In this document: one piece after another, positions 18,032-27,249 of the stretch
Layout of the letters: each line of letters begins with the position of its first letter
Position numbering within the stretch: the first letter of the stretch is position 1
Position numbers and translations under genes: made by a program
NCBI RefSeq assembly: GCF_016406085.1
Contig: NZ_JAEHFJ010000006.1
Span: forward strand, 62,001 to 126,000
Origin: Aureibaculum flavum
GTDB taxonomy: Bacteria; Bacteroidota; Bacteroidia; Flavobacteriales; Flavobacteriaceae
Direction of reading: 5' to 3'
DNA: 64,000 bases
The notes under the pieces: generated by a model
What the model was told of the DNA's origin: nothing
What the model saw: the letters and a program-made list of their open reading frames with translations, nothing else
The model's database searches: none

Positions 18032-21000
18032 ATGCTAAATAAAAGCATAAAATTTCTAATAGAAAACAAACTTGTTGCAGTATTAATGCTCGTTCTATTT
18101 ATAGGATGGGGTACAGTTAATGCTCCTTTTAATTGGGATACTGGTTTTTTACCAAGTAAACCCGTAGCTGTTGACGCCATACCCGATATTGGAGAAAATC
18201 AACAAATCGTTTTTACAAAATGGGATGGTCGTTCTCCTCAAGATATCGAAGACCAAATTACGTATCCATTAACCAGTTCACTTCTAGGAATTCCAGGCGT
18301 AAAAACGGTTCGTAGTTCCTCTATGTTTGGGTTTTCAAGTATCTATATCATTTTTGAAGAGGAAATAGAATTTTATTGGAGTCGAAGTAGAATTCTCGAA
18401 AAATTAAACTCATTACCCAGTGGTTTATTACCTGATGGTGTTAATCCTGCTTTGGGGCCTGACGCCACAGGTTTAGGACAAATATTTTGGTACACACTAG
18501 AAGGTCGAGATGAAAAAGGTAATGTAACTGGAGGTTGGGATTTACAAGAATTACGAAGTATTCAAGATTACTACGTAAAGTATGCGTTGTCATCTGCAAG
18601 TGGTGTATCAGAAGTAGCCTCTATTGGTGGTTACGTTCAGGAATATCAAATAGATGTAAATCCCGAATTGATGCGTCAGTACAAAATCGAGTTGAATCAA
18701 GTTGTAAAGGCGGTTAAGGAGAGCAACAGAGATATTGGTGCACAAACATTGGAAATTAATAAAGCCGAATACTTGGTACGCGGTTTAGGATATGTTAAGT
18801 CTATTGCAGATATAGAAAATGCAGTGGTTACCTCTGAAGATTTTACTTCAATCAAAATCAAAGACCTTGGCAATGTGTCTTTAGGTCCAGCCGCACGAAG
18901 AGGTATATTAGACAAAGAAGGTGCTGAAGTAGTAGGTGCAGTTGTAGTAGCTCGTTATGGGGCTAATCCGATGGAAGTAATCAATAATGTAAAAGAAAAA
19001 ATAAATGAATTGAGTGCTGGATTACCTTCAAAAGTATTGGCAGATGGAAGAACGTCTCAAGTAACCATCGTCCCTTTCTATGACAGAACAGAGCTCATAC
19101 AAGAAACGTTGGGAACACTTAACGAAGCTTTGACATTGGAAATATTGATAACAATTTTAGTCATTATTATTATGGTTTTTAATCTTCGTGCATCTATCCT
19201 GATATCCGGACTTTTACCCGTCGCTGTTTTAATGGTGTTTATTGCAATGAAATTTTTTGGAGTAGATGCTAATATTGTGGCGTTATCAGGTATCGCTATT
19301 GCAATTGGTACCATGGTCGATGTAGGTGTTATACTATCTGAAAATATTATCAGGCACTTGGACGAAGATGATGGAAAACTACCGATAAACACGGTTGTTT
19401 ATAATGCTACTGCGGAGGTATCTGGAGCAATTGTTACGGCAGTAATGACCACCATTATTAGTTTTATTCCCGTCTTTACAATGATTGGTGCAGAAGGTAA
19501 ATTATTTAGACCATTGGCATTTACAAAAACCTTTGCATTAACGGCATCTATAATCGTGGCGTTGTTCTTAATCCCTCCTTTCGCAGCCTTTTTGTTTAGA
19601 AAGAAGCGTATAAAAAAGACGTCTGGATTTGTAATCAATGGGCTCTTAATTGCATTTGGTATCACAACCATTTTCTTTGGATATTGGTTAGGGGTAATCC
19701 TAATTGCATTTGGTATTACTACGCTATTGAAATTACAAGATAAGTTGACAGAAAAACGGGCCAATTTCATTAACATTGGTATATCAGTTTTCGCAATTTT
19801 AATCCTTTTAGCCGAATATTGGCGACCTTTAGGTGTTGATAGAAGCATGCTATGGAATCTTGTCTTTGTTGGATTAATCTGTTTTGGGCTAATAGGTGTC
19901 TTTATCTTATTCAGACACTATTATACACTGATTTTAAGATGGGCTTTAGCCAATAAAATACTATTCTTATCTATACCAACGCTCATTGTAATCGCTGGTA
20001 TTTTTATTATGAAAAACACAGGAAAAGAGTTTATGCCTTCTTTAAATGAAGGATCATTCTTATTAATGCCAACTTCTATGCCACACGCAGGAGTGGAAGA
20101 AAACAAACGGATTTTACAACAATTGGATATGGCCGTGGCCAGTATTCCTGAAATCAAAACAGTTGTTGGTAAATCAGGGAGAACAGAATCTGCATTAGAC
20201 CCAGCCCCCTTATCCATGTATGAAAATGTTATTCAGTATAAATCAGAATATATATTGAATGAAAAAGGAAAAAGGCAACGTTACAAAGTGAATGATGAAG
20301 GTTTTTTTGAAAGTAGAAATGGTAGTTTGATTGAAAATCCAAATAAAGCGGTTGGTTCTAAAGTCGTTGAAAATGCTCGAAAGGCTGGTGAAAAAGTTTT
20401 AATAACAGTAGACGAATCATCTAAAAACCTAATTGTTGATGATGATGGCGAATTTTTCAGAAACTGGCGACCAGAAATAAAATCACCTGACGATATATGG
20501 AAAGAGATCGTAAAAGTTACTAAGTTACCAGGAGTTACATCCGCACCTAAATTACAACCCATTGAAACCCGATTGGTAATGCTCCAGACAGGTATGCGTG
20601 CACCCATGGGCATTAAGGTAAAAGGACAAGATTTAAAACAAATTGAAGCTTTTGGAATTCAATTAGAAACAATTTTGAAACAAGCTGAGGGTGTTAAAAC
20701 CGAAGCTGTTTTTGCAGATAGAATCGTAGGAAAACCCTATTTATTAATTGATATAAACAGAGAAAAACTTGCACGATATGGGGTAACGATTGAAGAAGTA
20801 CAGAATGTACTTAAAGTAGCCGTAGGCGGAATGGTATTAACACAAACCGTTGAAGGTCGCGAACGTTATGGGGTTCGTGTTCGCTATCCGAGGGAATTGC
20901 GAGAAAACCCGAACGATTTAAAAAAGATTTACATTCCTGTTGAAAAAGGTAACCCCGTGCCATTAAGCGAATTGGCCACCATTCGATACGAACAAGGACC

Positions 21001-21808
21001 GCAAGTCATTAAAAGTGAAGATACCTTTTTAGTGGGTTATGTATTGTTTGACAAATTAGATGGTTTTGCAGAAGTTAATGTAGTTGAAAATGCCCAATCT
21101 TTGATTCAGGAGAAAATAGATTCAGGTGCATTGATCGTTCCTAAGGGTATCAACTATCAATTTACAGGTACCTATGAAAATCAATTACGAGCAGAGAAAA
21201 CCTTAGCTGTAGTAGTGCCATTAGCGTTGGCCATTATATTCTTGATTTTATATTTCCAATTTAGGTCAGTAGCCACATCATTAATGGTTTTTACGGGAAT
21301 TGCCGTAGCCTTTGCTGGTGGATTTATAATGATTTGGTTATACGGTCAAAATTGGTTTTTAAACTTCAGTTTTTTCGGAGAAAATTTACGAGAATTATTT
21401 CAAATGCACACCATTAATTTGAGCGTTGCCGTATGGGTTGGTTTTATCGCCTTGTTCGGTATTGCCACAGATGACGGTGTGGTAATGGCAACCTATTTAA
21501 CCCAAACCTTTGATAGAAATACACCTGATACAAAACATGAAATAAGAGCCTCAGTAGTTGAAGCTGGTGTAAAACGTATTCGGCCCTGTTTGATGACCAC
21601 GGCAACGACTATATTGGCATTATTGCCCGTTTTAACATCAACCGGACGAGGAAGTGATATTATGATACCTATGGCAATTCCGAGTTTTGGCGGTATGCTC
21701 ATTGCATTAATAACCTTATTTGTTGTTCCTGTTCTTTATAGTTGGAAACAAGAATTTTTATTAGAAAAAAGAGTAAAGAATATTGATAGTAGAGAGAATA
21801 GAATATAG
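18032..21808 (+). CDS. cusA: CusA/CzcA-family heavy-metal efflux RND transporter
   Basis: Inner-membrane proton-driven pump of a tripartite efflux system. The 1258 residues are longer than the ~1040 of E. coli CusA. An extra hydrophobic block (about 530-640, several membrane segments, with LIAFGITT occurring twice) and an insertion before the second porter region (about 740-820) account for this. Family marks: QIVFTKWDGRSPQDIEDQITYPL near 65, GTMVDVGVILSEN near 430, GKEFMPSLNEGSFLLMPT near 670, ATDDGVVMATYL near 1150 and RIRPCLMTTATT near 1188. The frame opens at TTG 18005, but ATG 18032 gives the usual MLNKSIKFLIENK start. Copper is suggested by the neighbouring copA and HMBD proteins; a CzcA-type specificity is possible. 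Confidence 0.93.
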   Translation: MLNKSIKFLIENKLVAVLMLVLFIGWGTVNAPFNWDTGFLPSKPVAVDAIPDIGENQQIVFTKWDGRSPQDIEDQITYPLTSSLLGIPGVKTVRSSSMFGFSSIYIIFEEEIEFYWSRSRILEKLNSLPSGLLPDGVNPALGPDATGLGQIFWYTLEGRDEKGNVTGGWDLQELRSIQDYYVKYALSSASGVSEVASIGGYVQEYQIDVNPELMRQYKIELNQVVKAVKESNRDIGAQTLEINKAEYLVRGLGYVKSIADIENAVVTSEDFTSIKIKDLGNVSLGPAARRGILDKEGAEVVGAVVVARYGANPMEVINNVKEKINELSAGLPSKVLADGRTSQVTIVPFYDRTELIQETLGTLNEALTLEILITILVIIIMVFNLRASILISGLLPVAVLMVFIAMKFFGVDANIVALSGIAIAIGTMVDVGVILSENIIRHLDEDDGKLPINTVVYNATAEVSGAIVTAVMTTIISFIPVFTMIGAEGKLFRPLAFTKTFALTASIIVALFLIPPFAAFLFRKKRIKKTSGFVINGLLIAFGITTIFFGYWLGVILIAFGITTLLKLQDKLTEKRANFINIGISVFAILILLAEYWRPLGVDRSMLWNLVFVGLICFGLIGVFILFRHYYTLILRWALANKILFLSIPTLIVIAGIFIMKNTGKEFMPSLNEGSFLLMPTSMPHAGVEENKRILQQLDMAVASIPEIKTVVGKSGRTESALDPAPLSMYENVIQYKSEYILNEKGKRQRYKVNDEGFFESRNGSLIENPNKAVGSKVVENARKAGEKVLITVDESSKNLIVDDDGEFFRNWRPEIKSPDDIWKEIVKVTKLPGVTSAPKLQPIETRLVMLQTGMRAPMGIKVKGQDLKQIEAFGIQLETILKQAEGVKTEAVFADRIVGKPYLLIDINREKLARYGVTIEEVQNVLKVAVGGMVLTQTVEGRERYGVRVRYPRELRENPNDLKKIYIPVEKGNPVPLSELATIRYEQGPQVIKSEDTFLVGYVLFDKLDGFAEVNVVENAQSLIQEKIDSGALIVPKGINYQFTGTYENQLRAEKTLAVVVPLALAIIFLILYFQFRSVATSLMVFTGIAVAFAGGFIMIWLYGQNWFLNFSFFGENLRELFQMHTINLSVAVWVGFIALFGIATDDGVVMATYLTQTFDRNTPDTKHEIRASVVEAGVKRIRPCLMTTATTILALLPVLTSTGRGSDIMIPMAIPSFGGMLIALITLFVVPVLYSWKQEFLLEKRVKNIDSRENRI

Positions 21809-21824
21809 ACTAAAAAAAATGACA

Positions 21825-23066
21825 ATGAAAAACTATAATATGCAAATCGTTCTGAAATCAGTATTTCTACTTTGTTCTATATTCTTTGTTCTTAAAGGAA
21901 ATGCACAACAGTTGGAATTACTTATTGATGACGCATTAAAAAACAGTCCTGAAATCCAAAAATTCGAATTGCAATATGGCATTGCTTCTGAAAAAATAAA
22001 TGAAGTTAACGCGATTCCAAATGCTGAATTTTCCGTTGGTTATTTTGTTAGTGAGCCAGAAACGAGAACAGGTGCACAACGTTTCAAAGTGTCTGCCAAA
22101 CAAATGATGCCTTGGTTTGGCTCAATTACGGCAAGGGGAAATTATGTAAGCTCTTTGGCCGATGCTAAATATGAGGATATTGTAATTGCTAAAAGAAAAT
22201 TAGTCGCCTCTGTTTCGCAATCCTATTACAATTTGTATGCTAATAGGGCAAAGCAAAAAGTGTTGATGCAAAATATTGAATTGCTCGAAACTTACGAAAC
22301 GTTGGCTTTGACTTCTGTTGAAGTAGGCAAAGCGTCAGCAGTAGACGTATTGCGATTACAAATGCGTCAAAATGAGTTAGAACAACTTAAAGAAGTATTG
22401 GTACAACAATATTTAGGGGAGCAAACAGCACTCAATAAATTGTTGAACCGTGATAAAGATATTGTAGTGAATGTGGTTGAAGAACTAACTATTCCATCTG
22501 AAACCGACTTAATCAATACAGAAAATTTATCCCTACATCCCGAATTGATTAAATATGACAAACTCTACCAATCGTTTGAGCAGTCCGAGCTATTAAATCA
22601 GAAGGAAAGCCTTCCTATGATTGGTTTTGGGTTGGATTATGTGAATGTTGACAAAAGACCAAATATGGATTTTAGCGATAACGGAAAAGATATAGTAATG
22701 CCAATGGTGTCGGTATCAATACCAATCTTTAACAAAAAGTATAAATCTCAAACCAAACAAAACGAATTACAACAGCAGGAAATAACTTCACAAAAACAGG
22801 AACGATTGAACAAACTGGAAACCGTTTTGGATAAAGCCGTGAACGATAGAATTTCTGCAAGAATCAGTTACAAAACGCAAACGAAGAATTTGAAACAAGC
22901 TAATGATGCCGAAGAAATATTAATTAGAAGTTATGAAACAGGAACGATTGATTTTAATGACGTACTAGACATTCAGGAATTGCAATTGAAGTTTGAAATG
23001 AACCAGATTGAATCTGTTAAAACCTATTATGTGCAATCAACGATAATTAATTATTTAACGGGTTAA
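21825..23066 (+). CDS. TolC-family outer membrane efflux protein (CusC role)
   Basis: A 413-residue outer-membrane channel with signal peptide (SVFLLCSIFFVLKGNAQQ). It shows the duplicated alpha-helical barrel pattern of TolC proteins: long amphipathic helices at about 60-200 (SVSQSYYNLYANRAKQKVL) and 280-400 (NDRISARISYKTQTKNLKQA), ending in a VYYVQ/INYL-like strand. It begins 16 bp after the cusA stop. An in-frame TTG inside cusA and ATG 21819 are alternative starts; 21825 leaves a standard signal peptide. It would form the outer pore for CusA and the downstream CusB-like adaptor. Confidence 0.88.
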   Translation: MKNYNMQIVLKSVFLLCSIFFVLKGNAQQLELLIDDALKNSPEIQKFELQYGIASEKINEVNAIPNAEFSVGYFVSEPETRTGAQRFKVSAKQMMPWFGSITARGNYVSSLADAKYEDIVIAKRKLVASVSQSYYNLYANRAKQKVLMQNIELLETYETLALTSVEVGKASAVDVLRLQMRQNELEQLKEVLVQQYLGEQTALNKLLNRDKDIVVNVVEELTIPSETDLINTENLSLHPELIKYDKLYQSFEQSELLNQKESLPMIGFGLDYVNVDKRPNMDFSDNGKDIVMPMVSVSIPIFNKKYKSQTKQNELQQQEITSQKQERLNKLETVLDKAVNDRISARISYKTQTKNLKQANDAEEILIRSYETGTIDFNDVLDIQELQLKFEMNQIESVKTYYVQSTIINYLTG

Positions 23067-23107
23067 AACATTTTTTAAACAAGTTAAAGAAATTGTAAAA
23101 ATCAAAC

Positions 23108-23119
23108 TTACTTAAGTAA
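23108..23119. promoter_or_regulatory. 12-bp perfect palindrome TTACTTAAGTAA
   Basis: A perfect palindrome in the 87-bp gap between the TolC and DUF302 genes. It could be an operator or a weak internal promoter region within the metal island. No second copy was noticed, so a role is only a suggestion. Confidence 0.25.
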
Positions 23120-23153
23120 AAATCAAATTATTAATTCTAAAAATTAAAAAATT

Positions 23154-23540
23154 ATGAACTACTATTTTAACAAAACAATCAAAGGTACTTTTGAAGACGT
23201 TATCGATAAAGTTACTAAAGGATTGAAAGATGAAGGTTTTGGTATACTCACAGAAATTGATATAAAAGAAACCTTAAAGAAAAAACTGGATGTAAACTTT
23301 AGAAAGTATAGGATTCTCGGAGCTTGTAACCCTCCCTATGCACATAAAGCGTTGCAAGCAGAAGATAAAATTGGAACCATGTTGCCCTGCAATGTTATTG
23401 TACAGGAAATTGAAGAAGGAGTTATTGAGGTAGCCGCAATAAACCCAATGGTATCAATGCAGGCCGTAAAAAATGAAAAATTGAACGCTGTAGCCAATGA
23501 AATAACTTCGATGCTGGAAAATGTAATTGAAAAATTATAA
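23154..23540 (+). CDS. DUF302 protein
   Basis: A 128-residue soluble protein of the DUF302 fold. It shows an early KGTFEDVIDKVTKGLKDEGFGILTEIDI, then RILGACNPPYAHKALQAEDKIGTMLPCNVIVQE, where the conserved Cys-Asn-Pro and LPCNV cysteines lie (about 59 and 82), and an EVAAINPMVSMQAV stretch. The family often accompanies copper or thiol-stress genes; its biochemical activity is unknown. No export signal is visible, so it is probably cytosolic. It lies mid-island between tolC and the DUF3347 gene and is likely co-transcribed. Confidence 0.85.
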   Translation: MNYYFNKTIKGTFEDVIDKVTKGLKDEGFGILTEIDIKETLKKKLDVNFRKYRILGACNPPYAHKALQAEDKIGTMLPCNVIVQEIEEGVIEVAAINPMVSMQAVKNEKLNAVANEITSMLENVIEKL

Positions 23541-23590
23541 GGCTTTAAAAAAAAGGATAAATAACAAATCATAAACTTAAATCAAATAAA

Positions 23591-24184
23591 ATGAACTTTT
23601 CGAAGAAAAATCACGAACTCAGAAACAACAATAAAAATGTTGTGAGTAAAAAAGTAAAATTAACAATACCAATTATGGTGATGGTTTTTGTATGCCTAAC
23701 AGTAATATCTTGTAAAGACAATAAAAAGGAAAACTCAGCTGATACGATGCACTCTGAAATGAACCATGACACAGAGCAAAGTGTAAAAGCAAACTTTAAC
23801 GATGAAAAAACGGCATCAGTATATCAGCATTATATTCATATTAAGACTGCCTTGGTAAATTCAAATGCTGCCGAAGCACATTCTGGTGCGAAGATTTTAA
23901 TTGAAAATACAGATAATGCTGCATTGAAAACTGCGGTTTCAATGATTGCGGATTCTGATGATATCGAAACCCAACGAAAAGCATTTTCCGATGTAACTGC
24001 TCAAATAGAACCGCTCTTAAAAGAGGCATTGTCATCTGGAAAAATATATAAACAATTTTGCCCAATGGCATTTGATAATACTGGAGGATATTGGCTATCT
24101 AATAATAATGAAATACAAAATCCATATTATGGTAAAAAGATGCTTAAATGTGGAAAGGTTACAGAAACCATTGAAAAACTATAA
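23591..24184 (+). CDS. DUF3347 lipoprotein
   Basis: A 197-residue probable lipoprotein: hydrophobic stretch VKLTIPIMVMVFVCLTVISC with Cys at about 41, then a polar, Met/His-containing linker (DTMHSEMNHDTEQS). The DUF3347 domain covers about 65-197: helix YQHYIHIKTALVNSNAAEAH, then YKQFCPMAFDNTGGYWLS and NPYYGKKMLKCGKV. The spaced Cys-Pro-Met, Met and Cys suggest periplasmic copper binding. The same domain is fused to the CusB-like protein downstream and is present as a relic at 31025. The start at 23591 leaves an unusually long charged head before the signal; a later start is possible. Confidence 0.82.
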   Translation: MNFSKKNHELRNNNKNVVSKKVKLTIPIMVMVFVCLTVISCKDNKKENSADTMHSEMNHDTEQSVKANFNDEKTASVYQHYIHIKTALVNSNAAEAHSGAKILIENTDNAALKTAVSMIADSDDIETQRKAFSDVTAQIEPLLKEALSSGKIYKQFCPMAFDNTGGYWLSNNNEIQNPYYGKKMLKCGKVTETIEKL

Positions 24185-24239
24185 AGTAAATGGTAAAACC
24201 ATAGTTTGACTCTATTATTATATTAAAACTTAAAACAAA

Positions 24240-26750
24240 ATGAAACATACTTATCACATACATGGAATGACGTGCAACGGTTGTCGTAGTCACGTTGAAG
24301 AAACACTTTCAAAAGTAATAGGAGTTTCAAAAGCTGCCGTTAATTTAGAAAAGGCAGAAGCAACTATTGAAATGGAATCACATATTCCGATTGAAAAATT
24401 TCAAAAGGCTTTAAAAAATGATGGAGGTAGTTATAGTATCCATAAGTTAGGGGAACAACATCACATGAATGAAGAAAAAGATGTATTACCAAAAGGAAAG
24501 GGTACAGGAACGTTTTATTGCCCCATGCATTGCGAAGGCGAAAAAACCTATGACAAAGCAGGCGACTGCCCTGTCTGTGGAATGGATTTAGTGGAAGAAC
24601 AAAATCTATCAGCGACAATAACAGAGCAATGGACCTGCCCAATGCATCCAGAAATTGTAAAAGATGAAGCGGGCTCATGCCCTATCTGCGGAATGGATTT
24701 AGTACCTATGCAACCCGACCAATCGGCAGAAGAAAAAACCTATCATAAACTATTAAAAAAGTTTAAGATTGCAGTGGTATTTACATTGCCAATTTTTTTA
24801 ATGGCAATGAGTGAAATGCTTACGAACAATCCGTTATATGATATAATGGAGCAAAAATATTGGAATTGGATTCAGTTTGGATTCTCTATCCCAGTTGTTT
24901 TTTATGCTACATGGATGTTTTTTGAACGTGCCTATAAAAGTATAAAAACGTGGAACCTCAATATGTTCACACTCATTGGTATTGGTGCAGGAGTGGCTTG
25001 GTTATTTAGTGTGTTTGGTATGCTTTTTCCAGATCTTTTTCCGAGTCAATTCAAAACGGAATCTGGTGCGGTACATGTGTATTTTGAAGCAGCTACCGTC
25101 ATTCTAACTCTGGTTCTTTTAGGACAACTTTTGGAAGCAAGAGCACATAGCAAAACCAATTCAGCGGTAAAAGAGTTACTAAAATTAGCACCTAACAAAG
25201 CATCAAAAATAGTTGATGGAGAAGAAATTGAAGTAAGCATTGACGCCATAAAATTAAGTGATATTCTGAAAGTAAAACCTGGAGACAAAATTCCTGTGGA
25301 TGGTGTAATAACTGAAGGAAATACTACTATTGACGAGTCTATGATTTCTGGCGAACCTATTCCGGTAAATAAATCAGAAGGTGATAAAGTAAATAGTGGA
25401 ACAATTAACGGTAACCAATCTTTTTTAATGCAAGCGGAAAGAGTAGGCAGTGACACCTTACTTTCTCAGATTATTCAAATGGTTAATAATGCGAGTCGAA
25501 GTCGTGCACCCATTCAAAATTTAGCAGATAAGGTGTCTGGATACTTCGTGCCGGTTGTGGTAATAATTTCTTTATTAACTTTTACTGTCTGGGCTATTTG
25601 GGGACCAGAACCTGTTTATGTTTATGCGTTTGTAAATGCCATTGCCGTATTAATAATTGCATGTCCCTGTGCATTAGGATTGGCGACTCCAATGTCCGTA
25701 ATGGTTGGTGTGGGTAAAGGAGCTCAAAACGGCGTATTGATTAAAAATGCTGAAGCTCTTGAAAGACTCGACAAAGTAGATACATTAATCATTGATAAAA
25801 CAGGAACAATTACCGAAGGAAAACCGACCGTTGAAAAAATAGGTGCGTTCAATAACAATTTGAGTGAAACTGAAATACTTCAATATATAGTGTCATTAAA
25901 TAGTAATAGTGAACACCCATTAGCAGAGGCTACCGTTAAATATGGTAAAGAGCAAAATACTAGTCCTGAAGCTTCTGGTTTTAAATCAGATGGGTTTAGT
26001 GCAGTAACTGGTAAAGGTGTTGAAGCCACTATTAAAGATAAAAAAGTAGCATTAGGTAATCCTAAAATGATGGAATATGCCAACGCAGAGATAACCTCAA
26101 AAATGAAAGCAGAAGCTGAAACTTATCAAAAACAGGGAAAAACGGTTTCTTATTTATCGATAGATAAGATAGTTGTTGGTTATGTAGTCATAGGTGATAA
26201 AATAAAAAAAACTAGTGCAAAGTCAATTGCGGACCTTCAAGGAAGAGATATTGCAGTAATTATGCTTACAGGCGACAATCACGATACAGCACAAGCTGTA
26301 GCAACAGCACTCAACCTTACCGATTTTAAAGCAAGTATGCTACCTGAAGACAAACTTAAAGTGGTAGAGCAATTGCAAAAAGAAGGTAAAATAGTTGCTA
26401 TGGCGGGTGATGGTATTAATGATGCACCAGCCTTGGCAAAAAGTGATGTTGGTATTGCCATGGGCACGGGTACAGATGTGGCTATTGAAAGTGCAATGAT
26501 CACCTTGGTTAAAGGCGATTTACATGGAATCGTTAAGGCCAGAAATTTAAGTCACGCCGTTATGAAAAACATAAAGCAAAATCTGTTTTTTGCACTTATA
26601 TATAATACAATAGGCATACCTATTGCAGCAGGAGTTTTATTTCCGTTTTTTGGAATCTTATTATCACCGATGATTGCGGCTTTAGCAATGAGTTTTAGCT
26701 CAGTTTCTGTCATAGCGAATGCGTTACGATTAAGAACAATTAATGTTTAA
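24240..26750 (+). CDS. copA: Copper-translocating P1B-type ATPase
   Basis: An 836-residue metal ATPase exporting Cu(I) across the inner membrane. Domains: HMA with GMTCNGC (residues 9-15), then two tandem heavy-metal-binding modules of CPMH...CPxCGMDL type (Cys94/110/113 and Cys133/147/150). A helical membrane region with the actuator SGEP loop follows, then the transport motif ACPCALGLATP (CPC, about 475) and the phosphorylation site DKTGTITEGKP (about 519). Nucleotide-binding HP (EHPLAEA) and GDGINDAPALAKSD come later, and two final membrane helices. CPC plus HMA and neighbouring Cus proteins point to copper or silver. It lies in the middle of the island. Confidence 0.95.
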   Translation: MKHTYHIHGMTCNGCRSHVEETLSKVIGVSKAAVNLEKAEATIEMESHIPIEKFQKALKNDGGSYSIHKLGEQHHMNEEKDVLPKGKGTGTFYCPMHCEGEKTYDKAGDCPVCGMDLVEEQNLSATITEQWTCPMHPEIVKDEAGSCPICGMDLVPMQPDQSAEEKTYHKLLKKFKIAVVFTLPIFLMAMSEMLTNNPLYDIMEQKYWNWIQFGFSIPVVFYATWMFFERAYKSIKTWNLNMFTLIGIGAGVAWLFSVFGMLFPDLFPSQFKTESGAVHVYFEAATVILTLVLLGQLLEARAHSKTNSAVKELLKLAPNKASKIVDGEEIEVSIDAIKLSDILKVKPGDKIPVDGVITEGNTTIDESMISGEPIPVNKSEGDKVNSGTINGNQSFLMQAERVGSDTLLSQIIQMVNNASRSRAPIQNLADKVSGYFVPVVVIISLLTFTVWAIWGPEPVYVYAFVNAIAVLIIACPCALGLATPMSVMVGVGKGAQNGVLIKNAEALERLDKVDTLIIDKTGTITEGKPTVEKIGAFNNNLSETEILQYIVSLNSNSEHPLAEATVKYGKEQNTSPEASGFKSDGFSAVTGKGVEATIKDKKVALGNPKMMEYANAEITSKMKAEAETYQKQGKTVSYLSIDKIVVGYVVIGDKIKKTSAKSIADLQGRDIAVIMLTGDNHDTAQAVATALNLTDFKASMLPEDKLKVVEQLQKEGKIVAMAGDGINDAPALAKSDVGIAMGTGTDVAIESAMITLVKGDLHGIVKARNLSHAVMKNIKQNLFFALIYNTIGIPIAAGVLFPFFGILLSPMIAALAMSFSSVSVIANALRLRTINV

Positions 26751-26768
26751 CTACTAAATCAAATTCGA

Positions 26769-27248
26769 ATGGAAAATTCAAAACAAAAATCAAATACAAA
26801 TTACACCACATTCTTTTTTATGTTGGGTGGTTCATTTATAGCAATGTATATGACAATGTACTTAAATACTTATTCAATAGACCATGTGTATTTTAGTTTA
26901 ACTCGATTTTATATGACCTGTTTAGGAATTTCAGCAATGGCAGTGATAATGCTGCTCTTTATGCTGAAAATGTATAAAAACAAAAAGAAGAACCTAGCTA
27001 TTCTTGTTGGAAGTTTTGTATTGTTTGTTGGTGCATTAGGTTTGGTCAGAGCACAAAGCCCCATTGTAGGAGATATCTTTTGGATGAAAGCAATGATTCC
27101 TCATCATTCAATTGCCATCTTAACAAGTGAAAGAGCAGATATACAAGACCCAGAAGTGAAACAATTGGCAGAGAACATAATTAAAGCTCAACGAAAAGAA
27201 ATTGAGGAAATGAAAGCAATGATAAAACGATTAGAAAACAATAAATAG
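26769..27248 (+). CDS. DUF305-domain membrane protein
   Basis: A 159-residue protein with three hydrophobic segments in the N-terminal half (about 14-30, 45-65 and 74-92). They are followed by a short helical DUF305 module: FWMKAMIPHHSIAILTSERADI with the conserved MIPHH (near 110), then KQLAENIIKAQRKEIEEMKAMIKRLE. The Met and His residues resemble the putative metal site of DUF305 (ferritin-like) proteins found in copper resistance loci. It starts 18 bp after copA and ends one base before cusB, so co-translation is likely. The function of the family is not established. Confidence 0.85.
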   Translation: MENSKQKSNTNYTTFFFMLGGSFIAMYMTMYLNTYSIDHVYFSLTRFYMTCLGISAMAVIMLLFMLKMYKNKKKNLAILVGSFVLFVGALGLVRAQSPIVGDIFWMKAMIPHHSIAILTSERADIQDPEVKQLAENIIKAQRKEIEEMKAMIKRLENNK

Positions 27249-27249
27249 A

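Noticed and set aside
19399-19848. 149-codon frame opposite cusA
   Set aside because: Antisense shadow of a strong RND transporter gene; no independent family pattern or promoter.
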